Shown: positions 1 through 12,269 of the stretch, in pieces | How positions within the stretch are numbered: position 1 is the first letter of the stretch | Layout: each line of letters begins with the position of its first letter | DNA from: Roridomyces roridus | Taxonomy: Eukaryota; Basidiomycota; Agaricomycetes; Agaricales; Mycenaceae | Direction of reading: 5' to 3' | Length of the DNA stretch: 64,000 nucleotides | Assembly (NCBI GenBank): GCA_029378245.1 | Contig: JARKIF010000170.1 | Coordinates: 1-64,000, forward strand | Position numbers and translations under genes: made by a program | Notes under the pieces: model-generated | Database searches by the model: none | Seen by the model: the letters and a program-made list of their open reading frames with translations, nothing else | Told to the model about the DNA's origin: nothing

Positions 1-797
1 CAGAAGGAAATTGACGCCGTCGTTGGTCCGGATCGGTTGCCTACCTTCAAGGATCGCCCCAGCCTTCCTTTCGTCGAAGCATTAGTTCGGGGTGGGTGCT
101 CTCCAGTTGACAGATACAAAAAAGCTCAAGGGTTCGAATAGAAACGCTGCGATGGAGACCTGCTGGTGCGTATATTCCCCACATCTCAATTGCAACTTGA
201 CAACTCAATTTCAAATTGCTTAGCCCGCTTCGGCGTCCCGCCACCAATCGACCGAAGACGATATCGTGGAATACGACGGCAAGGAATACTTTATCCAGAA
301 AAGGAGTATCGTCTTTGCCGTTTCGTGGGCCATCGACCCCGACAAGGAGCGGTTCGCCCAATGCTGACGCGTTCATTCCCGAGCGGTATCTTGACGACAA
401 GGGGGAGCTCAAGTCGGGTACGAGACCAGTGGCGTTTGGTTTTGGGAGGCGGGTGTGTCCGGGTGCGCCGTTTGCTGAACGCGCGTTGTGGATTGGTATC
501 GCTATGATGCTTTGGGCGTTTGATATCCTGAAATCGGACGAGGTGGATCCCAAGACGGGTAAGGTCTTCGAGTATGGGGATGGGGATGATGCGTTTAGTG
601 GGGAGGTATGTGTTCTGCAAAATCTCACTGGTGACCGAGTGCGATTGACTGATTTTCGATAGTTTTCTAATGCGCCGCATCATTTCCCTGCTGTGTTTGA
701 GGCGAGGTCGGCTCATCATGCGGAGGTTATACGGCAGGAGTGGGCGGATTGTGAGAAGGATTTGAATGTGTTGTTACCGCAGCGCAAGGAGCGGTAG
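1..797 (+). pseudogene. Cytochrome P450, C-terminal part, broken by frameshifts
   Basis: C-terminal part of a class-II fungal P450 running in from the left edge. Exons read across introns 92-141, 166-223 and 606-662 and show the K-helix ETLRWRP (E..R), the segment STEDDIVEYDGKEY, the PERY motif and the heme loop FGFGRRVCPG, ending at stop 795-797. In the exon after position 224 the frame breaks twice. One extra C is needed near 240 (between GVP and HQSTEDD), and a second shift occurs near 361 (between ERFA and NADAFIPERY); the first frame then ends in TGA. Without both corrections no P450 is made. It is either a decaying gene or carries two base-calling errors. It is only distantly like the three P450 copies further right, which share a different heme loop (FGYGRRVCPG). 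Confidence 0.8.
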
Positions 798-3121
798 AGT
801 AGAGCAGTGGTAATTTACTAGACGTATTTGCAAAAATTGAATTACATAATCGCGCAGAATGGACCGGAGGAAAAAGACCGACGAGGAGAATTTCACTGCT
901 CAGCCCCGAGTCGAACGGGGATCCTCCACCCCTGATGACAGTAGAACAATCATTGGTGGCAGGCGCGGTGCAAGCTCCACTGAACTTACAAGGACCGAAG
1001 GATCGAATTCGTAAAACAGACAGAAGAGGTATTGCCAGCAACAACTCAACCAACGCCAAAGCCCCTATATTCGAGGGTCGCTCACTTGTTTAACAACAAC
1101 AGGAAGTGCCAGATAAACGTGAGGTGTTCTCCTCGATCTCGAAAATGGCGACCGGGCCGTTGGTACTCAAACTCAGACATACACCACCAACCCGTGGTGA
1201 TGTCTAACAGACATTTGACACAAACATCAGACGGACATTTTCCCAAATGTACAAATGACGCAACACTGAGATTTATTTGATGTTGACTGACTGACATCGG
1301 AACGATATCACTTTTCTCTCAGCCAGCTCTCAGATTAACAGTTCGACTGAGATTATTCCCTGACATCAGTGCAACATCAGTGCCCGATATTTTTGAATTT
1401 CATGTTTGTATGCCTACACCGTCGCCTGGCCAACACATAAGGAAGTGTACGGACATTGTCCTTTCCCCTAGCCGTCATCCATACACAGCAGAGTTGTCCT
1501 TGGATTCCGTCTGACGCTGCAATACCGTACTGAGTTGAGCTGCCAGGCGGTGTCCCGGGTAATATTCAAGGAAATTCATTTTGGGCATGGTCGTGGAGAA
1601 GTACTCCATGTTGACCGAATGCATTTAAGTAAACCGTGTCGAAGTTTGGTCAAAGACGTTTATTCGAGTCGAATTTCTCACGCACAGCAATCAGCCGTTG
1701 TCATCCAAATGAAGACAATGGGATCACGTGGGGTTGTTGTCCCTTGCCTTCTGCTTTCACCCTCGCACGATCCTCTCAATCAAGCTCGCTCCTTTCTGCC
1801 CTTCCATGCCCGCTGCCCACCGCCGATGGTGAGACCAAGTTAACTCCTGCGTCAGACTCAAAGTCATGGCTTGCCAGGTGCGCTGACGTCGTCGACTCGT
1901 CGGGGCCGTCAAGGCTGCATGACCCACATGGTACCAGCACCGCAGTCCACCTCACGGCCACCTATTAACTTCTGACAGACTTCTGCCCTTGCGCTGGGTC
2001 GTGCAAACCTTACCTTCACACGCAACGGCGCGATGAGTCATGACGGCCATGGACTCGATCGACCGGGCGGTGCGGGGGTACAGTGGCGGCTGCTGCGCTA
2101 TGTGGGCTCAGGCGTGGACAGGTGTGTTGCAAAGCTCTCAAGATCTTCATGTTGACTGACGAGCCATCACGCGCGCAGAACCTCAATGCGACCTCGGCTG
2201 TGAAGGGAGGGTATGTATTCTCTCTCTCTGTCTCTCCCTCCCTCTTTCTCCCTCCAGTCCCCCTTCCTTTCCCATCCCTTTACCACTCGTGGCTCTTTAG
2301 CAGCTCTGGCACTTGTCCTGGCGTCCTTCAAGTTCCCCGAATACAAGTTCATCAAGCCAATCGTGAAGCCCACGCTCAACGCGACGACAAGTCCAAGATC
2401 TCTTGCTAATCAAGTTCTCGTTCCAGTCCCGGCTCCCAATCAAACGCGACAACGTGAAGTTCAAGATCTCGTACCGTTTCCTGCTTTCCTGCTAACATAT
2501 ACCCCCGTCACCCACCTCAAACCTCAGGTCAAATGTGCTCAATGCATCAAATATGAAGTCCCCGCGTGCTCAACAGTGTCTCGCCCCTCACATCAAGACC
2601 GCAATTTGGAGAGAAGTGTCATACTCAAGACTTTCGTCAAATCTGCAAAGCAACCTCTTCGTCAATCAATTCCAGTTGGTGCTTCAAGCAGTGTGTCCGG
2701 AGTCAAGTCAACAATATCAAGTTCTCCTCAAGCTCGAGACCTCCCTGTTTGATACCTTCATTAGTGTACCCAATCCCGATGTATTACCATTATTCAATTA
2801 TTATTATTCATTCTATTACTATTGGACCATTTGATTTGAGGAATGAGGAATGATAGTTCAATATGTGCTCTGAATGACCTTGGGTATATACCGGACTGAC
2901 ATTCCAGCGTTGACAGCAGGCTGAGGTCAGTGATCAGTCTGAAGTGCTATTGATTCGAGGGATGTATTCGATCCTGACGTCAGGCGATATCCATCTGACG
3001 TCCCGTTCTAATGTCGGCCAACATCCCCGGCTGACATCCACCCGAGATCATCTCGGGTCCGTGGTGTAGTCGCTCGTAAATTCTGTTAAAGAACGAAGGA
3101 GATATTTACGCAAAACAGACA
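798..3121. other. Gene-poor spacer
   Basis: No ORF here has convincing protein character. About 1200-1400 and 2880-3050 are rich in TGACATC/TGACGTC-like motifs. About 2215-2280 is a CT-rich tract. About 2330-2760 is a degenerate TCAAG/CAAGTTC-rich stretch in which open frames arise from composition. Probably old repeat-derived DNA. Confidence 0.5.
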
Positions 3122-4660
3122 TCAACGAGTTTTCCACCCTTCCTCGAGAATTACCACATCCAATCCACCGTCGGAACCATAACCACTCTCAGGGAACTCC
3201 CACTCCCAACGCCCAAATGGAAACCTCCGCACCGACGGATTTCGATGCCGGAGGAGCCCCATGACGTCCAAGGCCTCGTCGAAATCCGGTCTTTTGCGCC
3301 AAACCAAAATCCTCAGATTGGGCGCAAGCGACGATTCGTCTTTGCCCAACGCCTCCAGAAGATAGCGCAGGCAAGTAGTAGAATAGAGATCCAACCGAAC
3401 GACCCCCTTCATGCGCGGAAGAGTCAAAATTCCCAATATGCGTGAGTCTGAGCCGTACTCGATACGCAAATGCTCGAGAGTGCACCCAGAGCGGCCCAAA
3501 AACTGCGCGATCTGAAATGTTTTGTTCACGCTGTACGCGCGACTCAAGACTAGTTTCTTGAGAAACGGCGCTCGGAGCACGTCCAAGAAGTCGATGTGGC
3601 CGAGGATGGAGCTGTAGAGCTCGAGGGCGCCGATTCGCGATTCGGTTGGGGTAGGTGGGCTGCGACCGGGTTCGACGTCCATGATGGAGGCAGACGCCGC
3701 AAGGGGAAGGAGGGAAATGATCGCTAGTACATCCGACAGCTTGGGATTACGGAGGACACAGCGACGAGCCTGGGACCACGGAAGTAACTGTGGAGGGAAG
3801 GATTGGCGGTGGAGATTCATGGACACATCCCTCAATGCAGGAAGTGAAGCGATCGTGTCAAAGCGCGTCGACTCGTTGGAGTCGTCCTCATCCAGCAAAG
3901 GCTCCGGACCATCCAGTTCCAATTTCCTCAGTTGGGGGAAGGCAGCACGACGACCATGTTTGAGAAACCGGAAAACGTCGGGTTTGTCATCGAACGCGAT
4001 TTCCTTCCATTGAGGCGAAAACGCAAACAACATGCCCAGGATCCCATCGCTTCTGCTTCCCTGGTTTCTAAACCGAATGAAGAGTGCAGTATTACGTGCA
4101 CGCTGCAGTTTGGTCTCCAAAATTCGTTCCAGCTGGCTGCGGGCGTTTTTCTTCAAAAACCGTTCCAGCCGTCTGCGGGCGTTTTTCGGACTCGGACCTG
4201 GAAACACAAAATGCGCCCATAGGTGGGGGCAAGCGATCGCCATTTCCCGCCATTTTCGACACACACGCGAGATGACCCACTCCCCAGCGTCAACATTGAG
4301 CGGTGTTGTGGGGTCGACGCAGTGCGTGAAGATTTCCGCCAGCATTTCGTTCGGGAGGCGCCGGATCGGTGCAAGGACTGCTGTGTGGGATTAAACGAAG
4401 GTTTCCAGCTCTGTTCGTCGCATAGCGAGGAAGTCAATTGTGCTTTTAACACGCTTGAGGTCCCGGCGAGCTTCCTTGATGGCAGCGGCAACGCAGAGTG
4501 CTTGGGGGCCAGAGGGTGGCGCGTCGTTGCTGGCGATGAGCTCTGGACATGGGCTCAGTGGAGAGTCGATTGGAAAGCAATAGGGGGAGTCGCAAGGTGG
4601 TCTACATGAGAGTTAGCAGGCGCGCTTTTACAGGGTGCTGGATACGCGCCGTGTGGACAT
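3122..4660 (-). pseudogene. F-box-like protein, copy F1, with a premature stop
   Basis: Member of the window's F-box-like family: an F-box core (LPNEMLAEIF followed by SRVCRKWREMAIACPHLWAHF), then leucine-rich variable sequence, and the family tail (VRRFPFGRWEWEFPESG and an acidic VVILEE end). The expected start is the 11-nt first exon at 4660-4650, followed by an intron ending near 4602. Read from there the frame is open until TAA at 4391-4393, where intact copies have CAA (Gln of FIQSHT). The donor at the first exon reads GCGCGT, also abnormal. A protein could still begin at the internal Met at 4343-4345, inside the F-box. Adaptors of this class normally recruit substrates to SCF ubiquitin ligases; that role is inferred from family. 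Probably a pseudogene or N-terminally truncated gene. Confidence 0.75.
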
Positions 4661-4809
4661 GGTGGTCCGGAATTGGTCCGGAGTCAGTAATCGGCCCTCG
4701 GGACCGAGTGAGTGATGGCAGATCAAGGCATCATGATCAGGGACCGTGAGCCGCGACTCGGAAGAATCGCAAAATCGAATGAACAGGCGCAGGATGAGGC
4801 ACGCGTGCG

Positions 4810-5000
4810 TTGTAGTTGGACTTGAATACAAATTTAGTGCGACCACAGCTCGGGGCAAGCGATCGAGACCGCCCGCCATTTGCGCACGCGCGAAACAACC
4901 CACACCCGCCTTCCATTGGGTTCATCGGTTCAGTCACGTCCACGCAGTGAGCGAAAATCTCTGCGAGCATCTCGTTCGGGGCGTCGGATTGGGGATGCCA
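4810..5000 (-). pseudogene. F-box-like relic
   Basis: Short decayed piece of the same F-box family between copies F1 and F2. It reads QSDAPNEMLAEIFAHCVDV, then shifts frame into a WVVSRV..WRAVSIACPELWSH-like stretch and stops. It shares with copy F5 the loss of the segment between two CAATCC repeats upstream of the F-box. There is no usable start and no leucine-rich part. Confidence 0.65.
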
Positions 5001-5141
5001 GGGGACCGGTACATCATGAATTGAGTGCGCAGCATCCAAGTTGTCGTGAAAACTCTGTAAAAGTTGCTGATGAAATTTCAACCAGCATGGAAGCTCTGCA
5101 CTCAACCAAAGGTCAACCTAGTTTAGTATACAAAACGAATA

Positions 5142-6664
5142 TCAACGAGTCTTCACCGGCTTCACCTTTGCCTCGAGAATAACCACATCCAATCGTCCAT
5201 CCGACCCACTCTCAGGGAACTCCCACTCCCAACACCCAAATGGCAACCTCCGCACAGTCGGATTCCGATACCGGAGGAGCCCCACAATGTCCATCTCTTT
5301 AGCGTGGTCGAAATCTCGATTTTTGCGCCAGGCCAAAGTCTTTAGATGAGGAACAAGCGACGATTCTTCCCCGGCGTCTTTCCCCAGCGCCTCAAGAAGC
5401 TCGCGCAAGTCATCGATGCAATGGAGATCCAACCGGGTGATCTCCCTCATGTGCGGAAGACTCAAAATTTCCAATATGTTTGAGTTTGAGCCGTACTCAA
5501 CACGCAAATGCTCCAGAGTGCACCCGGAGCGGTCCAAAAATGGGATAATCTTGTCCATTTCCTCGTCCAACTGGTCTGGTTCCTCAGGATTGAAGACAAA
5601 CTTCTTGAGAGATGGTGCTCGTAATATGTCCAGGAACTTGAAGATGAAATTGTCGAGCTCAAGGGAGCCGATTTGTGATTCTGTCGGGGTAGTTGGGTGG
5701 GGACCGGGTATGAGGACTTTGATGGACGCAGACGCTGCAAGTGGGAGGAGGGAAAGAATCCATAGTACATCCGACATCGTGGAACGACAGAGGACACAGC
5801 GACGAACTTGAGACCACGGAAGGTGTAGTTGTGTAGGGAAGGATTGGTGGCCGAGGCTCAGGACCACATCCACCAATGCAGGGAGTGAACTGGTAAGGTC
5901 GAAGGGCGTCGACTCGTCTTCCTCATTCAACAACGGCCCCCAACTACGAGCCAATTCCAGTTTCCTCAGCCGGGGGAAGGTAGAACGGCAAGCATGTTTC
6001 ACAAAGTGGGATAGATCTTGTTTATCGGCGAATGCGATTTCCTTCCATTGCGCCGAAAAAGGCAAGAAGATGTCCAGGAGTCCATCCCCTCTCCTTCCAA
6101 ACCGAACGAAAAGTGGCGTAATGTCACTTGCACGCTGCAGTTTGATCTTCAAAACTCGCTCTAGATTGCTGGAGGCTTTTTCCGGACCCTGATACGGGAA
6201 CACAAAATGCGACCATAGATGCGGGCAAGCGATCGCCATTTCCCGCCATGTCCGGCACACACGGGAAATGACCCACTCCCCGCAGTCAAGTCGATTGAGC
6301 GGTGCTGTGGGGTCGACGCAGTGTGTGAAGATTTCGACCAGCATTTCGTTCGGGAGGCGCCGGATTGGTGCAAGGATTGTTGTGTGGGATTGGATGAACG
6401 CTTCCAGCTCCGTTCGCTGCCTGGCGAGGAAATCGATTGCGTTTTGAACACGCTCGAGATCCAGCTGGGCTTTCTCGATGGCAGTGCAGACGGCGACTGC
6501 TTGGGAGCCAGAGGGTGGCGCGTCGTTGCTGAACAGGAGCTCTGGACATGGGCTCGGTGGAGGGCTGGTTGAAACGCAACAGGGACATGGAGACTCGCAA
6601 GATATTCTGCATGTGAGTTAGCGGGCGCGCGTGTAGAGTGTGCTGGAACTCGCCGTGAGGACAT
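5142..6664 (-). CDS. F-box-like protein, copy F2
   Basis: Two exons, 6664-6654 (ATGTCCTCACG) and 6606-5142, predict 491 residues. The ORF's first internal Met lies inside the F-box (MLVEIF), but joining the 11-nt exon upstream keeps the frame through a Pro/Ser-rich leader and a helical segment (AIEKAQLDLERV..) into IRRLPNEML. This makes the upstream ATG the better start. The intron would have a GC donor (GCGAGT), a CTAAC branch sequence and a CAG acceptor. The rest is a leucine-rich, LRR-like region and the conserved tail (NPTVRRLPFGCWEWEFPESG, VVILEAK). Probable SCF substrate-adaptor type; target unknown. Intact if the GC donor is used. Confidence 0.8.
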
Positions 6665-7377
6665 GGGGGTCGGGACCAAGAAGCCGGGACCGATCAATGA
6701 TCGGTGAAACCCTTTTTTCACCAAACCGCCATTCCTGACGTGCCCAGAAAATATTTCAATTTCCAAGATCTCGGAGAGTTAAGTATCGACAGAATGAATG
6801 TGCTACACGATTTTTTTCCTTCAGAACCCGACACAGCACCGCAGAACCCACCACCAGCCCACGGAAAGCATTGTCAGGTTTGGATCGCTAACCAACGGCC
6901 TGCCCAGCTCCAACCGGAAGCCATTTCAACATGCTGTAACATAGCAAACCAACTGCCTTCCGTTACGGCTGCTCCGTAGAATACACGCTGGGCCCAAGCC
7001 GCAGTCGACGCTGGTGGGTTTGCCAAGCATGGGAATCTTGCTCCACGAAATTTCAATCCCGCTCACCTCTGATGGGTCTCATTGGTCCCCAACCGAGGAG
7101 GAGGAGAAGTGTGCGTGCGAGAAAAAATTACCACCCAGTATTATGAGGGTTGAGACGAAGAGGAGGAGCAACATGAGGAGGCAGGGATATTTCTTTCTCA
7201 ACCGTATCGCCTGGACGCTCGGGTCAGTGAACGAAATAAGGTGTGTATCAAGTTGGGCCGCACCAATCGTATTGACAGCAGATTCAATTGCAGGACGCAC
7301 AAAGTCCCATGAAGGCGCGTGCGATCCTCCTCCATCCCATATTTTGCGCAAACTGTCACAAGCGCAGCACCAGCCTT
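6654..7377. other. Spacer between F-box copy F2 and the secreted-protein candidate
   Basis: Holds the F2 upstream region. From 7079 there is also an open minus-strand stretch (to 7417) containing a hydrophobic segment (PCLLMLLLLFVSTLIILGG) that might be a further exon of the gene at 7378-7937. Nothing else supportable. Confidence 0.35.
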
Positions 7378-7937
7378 TTACAGTTCTACTTTGACCGCTT
7401 TGACCGCTGCAACACACTCCTCGTGATTCGGAGCGGGAACATCATCTCGACCTCTTCCAGAATCTCCCCGAAACGCAGCCTCGAGGTCTTTTATAACGTC
7501 GTCCAAGGTAACGGCGCGAGCGACGTCCTCCGAGTTCGTTTCACGCAGCACGCTATCGAGCTCCTCGTGCCACTGGTTGGCGCCACGCACGACCGTCTGG
7601 ATGCTATTTTTCACTTTTGCGATAGCGTTGCTGACCTCCTGTGAGCCACCTGCGGCCACCTTCACCAGATCTTCGACGTAGCCTCTCACCTTGTCGCCTA
7701 GGTCACGGATGACCTGCGAGAACTTTCCCAAATTGACGTCGTCGGTGGGATGAGCTGGCGGTGGAGCCCTACGAGTCGTATGTTGTACATGGTGGAGGTG
7801 GTCGCGGCGCGCGACAGGCGCGACGGGGAACTGGGCGCACCGCCAGGCTGAAGCGCATGCCCCTGGGCGGCGATGGGTTGGATTTGGAGGAGACACAAGG
7901 CGGTCGGCACGAGCTTGTAAAAGGCTTTGAACTTCAT
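7378..7937 (-). CDS. Hypothetical protein with N-terminal signal-like segment
   Basis: Not recognised. The upstream ATG (7935-7937) opens MKFKAFYKLVPTALCLLQ, a plausible secretion signal ending near AAQG. The protein-like remainder lies in another frame. It is a helical stretch with heptad-like spacing (LGKFSQVIRDLGDKVRGYVE, ..SNAIAKVKNSIQTVV), then HEECVAAVKAVKVEL and a stop. The frames are not joined by any intron I can place without a phase error, so the join around 7750-7870 is either a frameshift or an unusual intron. The C-terminus is also uncertain: a 29-nt GT..AG gap after VKVE would continue into 7079-7340 and add a transmembrane segment, but that is too short for a usual intron. The codon pattern of the helical part looks real. 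Confidence 0.45.
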
Positions 7938-8529
7938 TGGTGGGAGAGGATACGGAGAGATGGCGCCAACTCTCGAGGGTTACTTGTACTTAATCAGAAC
8001 TTCAAACAAGGTTTGCCTTCAATGGCACGGCGTACAAAGACCAGGCCACGCTAAGATGGCGTGCATTTAACGAAGACATTTTCCGTTCAAGTGCGAACAA
8101 AGAATTTTGGTTGAAATTTGAGGGCACGTTCTTCTCGCTTGGCTTTGTCCGTCGTGTGAAGTGGTAGATGTGGAACACATGGAAGTTTCCTGATTGTAAT
8201 TATATCAACCATCCGTTCCAACAGCCTGCAAGCTTCAAGATCGGAGATAGACTTGAATCACATGCCACATTCAAGTACCACCTGGAATCAAAGACAGTCG
8301 TTCAAGTACCTATTTGGCTTGTGGTTCGTGTTGAAATCTCGTCAGGCAAACCCACCAGTGGCCTGGACTCGGAACCAGTGCGTTAATTGAGCCGTCTAAT
8401 TATGTAACTTAGTAGCCAGTCCTCCTCCTCCTCCAGAACAACAAGATCAACACCGCGTACATCCAAGGAAACGCCCACTCCAGCTGGAAAACGGAATCGT
8501 TGTCAATGCACGAGAAACTTACAACAGTC
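7938..8529. other. Spacer with no clear gene
   Basis: No supportable coding region. The part nearest 8530 is the 3' flank of F-box copy F3. Confidence 0.4.
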
Positions 8530-10048
8530 TTAATCATCCTCGAGGATTACAACATCCAATCTCGCCTCCAAACCATCACCACTCTCCGAGTCCGGAAACT
8601 CCCATTGCCAACGCTCAAATGGCAACCTCCGCAAAGTCGGATTCCGACTCTTGAGGAGCCCCAGGACATCAACACCTTCCAATTCCGACGATCCACGCAC
8701 AGCCAGAGTCCTCAGATTCGGCACTAACACCTTTCCCTCCCCCGTTTCTCTCCCCAGCGCCTTGAGCAACTCGCGCAACTTGTCGGTAATCCGATGAACA
8801 TCGAGACGAATGAGCTCGTTCATCCACCTTGTATCATGCCCTCTCTTCAGGATACCCAAAACACCTGCATCCGAGAGCGGGGCGCCCTCAACGCGCCAGT
8901 GCTCCAACGCACACCCTGAGCGGGTCAAAAAGTTGGCGACCTCGATGGGTGCTGCCGCCGCGCGACTCCAGTGATTGTGCCGGAACACAAGTTTTCTGAG
9001 AGACGGTGCGCGAAACACTGCCAGAAGGGTGGTGGTGAGACGCCGCTCGCAGTTGTCAAACTCTAGTGTACTGATCATGACTTTGGACACTGCCATTTGG
9101 CTGGCTTGCGGAGCATCTGCGTCATGAATGGCGCGAATGACGACCGAGGCACAGGGTGGGAGGAGAGGCAGAATCCGGAGTACATCCGCAGTCAAAAAGC
9201 ACCACAGGGTACAGTGCTGCAGTTGAGACCACGGGAGGTCCAATTGTGTAGGCAACAACTCGTTGCGGGCATCCACATACAGGTTCGTTAGGGCAGGGAA
9301 TGACTGGACAATGTCGAAGGTCGCTGCGGGGTCTTGCCCATCCAATAGCCTGGATGACAAGTCGTCATTGATTTCCAACTTCTTGAGCCGGGGGAATTGG
9401 GTATTATGCGCGCGCCTCACGAACTTGACCAAATCACGGTTGTTGCGCAGCACTAATTCCTCCCACCGAGCGTGCGCCGCAAAAAGCAGGTCCATTACGT
9501 CTCGGGGTACCTCATATGCGCCCTGGACTCGGATGGAAAGTGGAGAAGGGTAAGGTGCGCGTTCCAACTGAACATGAATAGAGTCTTGCAAGTGCTTGAT
9601 AGGTTCTTTGGGAAAAACGAAATGCGACCAGAGCTCGGGGCAAGCGATGGCGACCGCCCTCCACCTGCGACACACGCGCGAGACAACCCACGCCTCTCCT
9701 TTCTTTGGATCGAGTGGCTCGCTAACGTCTACGCAGTAAGCGAAGAATTCAGCCAGAATTTCGTTCGGGACGCGTCGGATTGGTGCAAGGATTGCTGTGT
9801 GGGATTGGATGAAAGCTTGGAGCTCGACGGAGTTTGGACAAAAGATGAGATCCGCCTGGGCTTTCTCGACGGCAGAGGATATGGCAGCTGCCTGCACGTC
9901 GTTAGGCATGTCGTTGCTGGCGAGGAGCTCTGGGAATGGGCTCAGTGGAGAGGCGATTGCGCCGCGACAAGGGGCGTTGCAGGAGTCCCTACAGGCAAGT
10001 TAGTGGGTGTGCGTTTGAAGGTGCGGCTGGGACCCACGGTGAGGACAT
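8530..10048 (-). CDS. F-box-like protein, copy F3 (intact, canonical splice)
   Basis: Exons 10048-10038 (ATGTCCTCACC) and 9988-8530 give 489 residues. The intron is canonical: donor GTGGGT, branch CACTAAC, acceptor TGTAG. A downstream ATG (9907-9909, MPNDVQ) is also in frame, but the first exon is conserved across copies and sits in a good CCACCATG-type context on the coding strand. Layout: Pro/Ser leader, helix, F-box (APIRRVPNEILAEFFAYC, then SRVCRRWRAVAIACPELWSHF), about 300 residues of leucine-rich sequence, and the conserved tail (RRLPFERWQWEFPDSESGDG, VVILEDD). This is the best reference member of the family in this window. Function as an SCF-type adaptor is inferred. Confidence 0.85.
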
Positions 10049-10199
10049 GGTGACTGAGAATAAGAGTGATGGGACTGATGATTGATCATGATGCATGATT
10101 GTTTATCAGCAAACCCAAACGAAACCGGTGTGTCTCGACTTTGAACAAGTTGCAAACAAGTTGGTATAAATAAAATACTCTTTCCCAAGGATGCATTTC

Positions 10200-12269
10200 T
10201 CAAACATCGACAAGTCTACGAATAGCCTCCGCCGCACCCTTCCTGGCGGTGACAACACACTTGAATTCCGCGGGGCGGCTACAACTTCTTGAGCATCCGG
10301 CGAACAGTAAATGACTGGTCGGTACCTGATAGTCCCATCCAAGAATTCTCCAGACGGAATCACCGGACGACCGTCTTCAATTGGCGCGCTGATATCGAAA
10401 AATGTCAAGATGGCAGCGCAGACGAGCCACACAGTCATGTTGGCGAGATGCGAACCTAGAACTTGCCATTTACGACTGAACGGGAAGAAGAATGTGTTTT
10501 CTTACCGGGACAAACCCTCCTTCCGTAGCCAAAGACAATCTCTCTCGGGTCCATCTCCTTGGCATGGGTTGGCGTCTCGATGAAACGCTCCGGCCGGAAG
10601 GCCTCTGGGTCTGAATAAATCTTGGGATCACGGAGAAACAACCTAGGTTCGACTGTGAACTTAAAAGCTCTGTCGGTTAAATCTGACAAAACGAACCAGG
10701 TGTTGGCCAGGATGATTGTGTCCTTTGGGATAAAATATCCATTGTGGACATCGTCTTCGGCGGCTGCATGTGGGAATCCTGTTGAGCGTAAGAAAGTTAG
10801 TTGACTGATTCAAGTCCGATGTACCCAGCGGGCCTATGGTATATTTCCGAAAGACCTCGAGAATCAACGCCTCTACGAACGGTAGACGAGAACGGTCGGT
10901 TGATCTAGGAACGGTTCCAGGACCAAGGACGCTGTCGAGCTCTATCTGAGCTTTACGTTGGGCGTCTGGGTGCAAGACCATGGCGAGGAAAAATGTCTCG
11001 ATGACGGCGGCAGTCTGGGAGGCATAAGTCATTAGAATGGCTTTATATGCCGTTTCAAGTCAGGCACACCGTTTCGGATCCACCTCCGAGGATTTAATCA
11101 AGCATACTAACAGTGGAGGATACACTTACCACCCATCACTGAAAAGCCCACCAATTTCACAGTGTGTTCCTCCTCAGCGGTGTATTTATGGGAGCTGAGA
11201 AGGTCGGAAACCATGCCAGGCATCGATCTTCCCAATTCCTCAATGTTGTTCTCAACGACCCGAGAAGGAGATAAAGAGAAAGTGCGCACCACTTGTCTCT
11301 TGACCCAGTTAAAAGGTGCATCGATGGCCGCTTGGCGAGTTGCACGGTAGGGGCCGATCTTCTTCTTCCATCCGGCCCCTGGAAACCATTCGGGAACGTA
11401 TCGCACTGCAATGTTCATATTAGCACTGAGCGGGTTAGGAGGACTCACAAAAAGGGAATGTATCAACCGCAAAGGCACTGGCACCAGTCAGTTCGGAAAA
11501 ATGTCTCATGGATTCGTCAGCCAGCTGCAAAAAACTGTCGTTCTCGTCCTTGGGCTGGTAGCCGCAGGTCACATTGAGAACCGCTGTCCCTGCAAATCTA
11601 AACCTTTTTGAATTGACACGGGCACACTTAAGAAGAATGACATACTTGAAGGCGAGATGTCTCCACATATTCGGATTCTCAAGCAGATCTTGCATGAAGG
11701 AATAGACCGCCGTCTCCAGTGAAGCACCGTAGCTAGTCTCGACTTTGGACCGAGTGCCGATGAACTGGGCAATTATGCGACGTTGCTCAGCCCACTGCTT
11801 TCCGAGTTGGAAGAAACCTCAAGAGCGGGTGAGAGGAGTGGGACACAGAAGACGAAATGTCGAGTAAGTACCTAGAATTTGGTCGTACCCAACGAGCTCG
11901 CCGCCCATAACGAGTGTGGGACGATTGCTGTATATCCGACTCTTCTTGTCGAGGATATCGATCGCGTATTTCAGGTCGTTGAGCACGATAATGTGTGTCC
12001 CAAAGACGCTGAGGTGCACAATAAGACCTAGAAGATTTCACAGCAGCTCTGATGAAGAGTACGACGGGAGAATTACCATAGGTTTTGGCCCACTCAGTGA
12101 AGGTTATCCATGGTTTCGACGGAGGCAAATCCAGGGCGTTTCCGAGCAGGAATGTTCCCTTTGGACCAGGCGGAAACGGTGCGATGCTCTTCTTTGTGCG
12201 CGCAGACCAGACAACGACCGCCAGTGCTGTAGCGCCTAGTGCAAGAGCAACCGAAGCCTCGTTGTGCAT
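10200..12269 (-). CDS. Cytochrome P450, copy A
   Basis: Twelve exons can be joined in frame with GT-AG introns, including a 14-nt exon and a 38-nt last intron, to give about 511 residues, the usual P450 length. Start: ATG 12269-12267 (MHNEAS..). It has an N-terminal membrane anchor, then the Pro-rich hinge PFPPGPKG, the I-helix GGGSETTA, the K-helix EVFR, FRPERF, and the heme loop FGYGRRVCPG with the cysteine ligand. It ends VVTARKGAAEAIRRLVDV at stop 10202-10200. An ER-bound monooxygenase using NADPH-P450 reductase is expected; the substrate is unknown. A TTTAAAT element lies roughly 55 bp upstream. It is a close paralogue of copies B and C with the same intron positions. The family type is seen often near fungal terpene genes (general knowledge). 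Confidence 0.9.

Noticed and set aside
2213..2853. Overlapping ORFs of 95-179 codons
   Set aside because: The sequence is CT- and TCAAG-rich low-complexity DNA; codon pattern shows no protein-like spacing and no start context.
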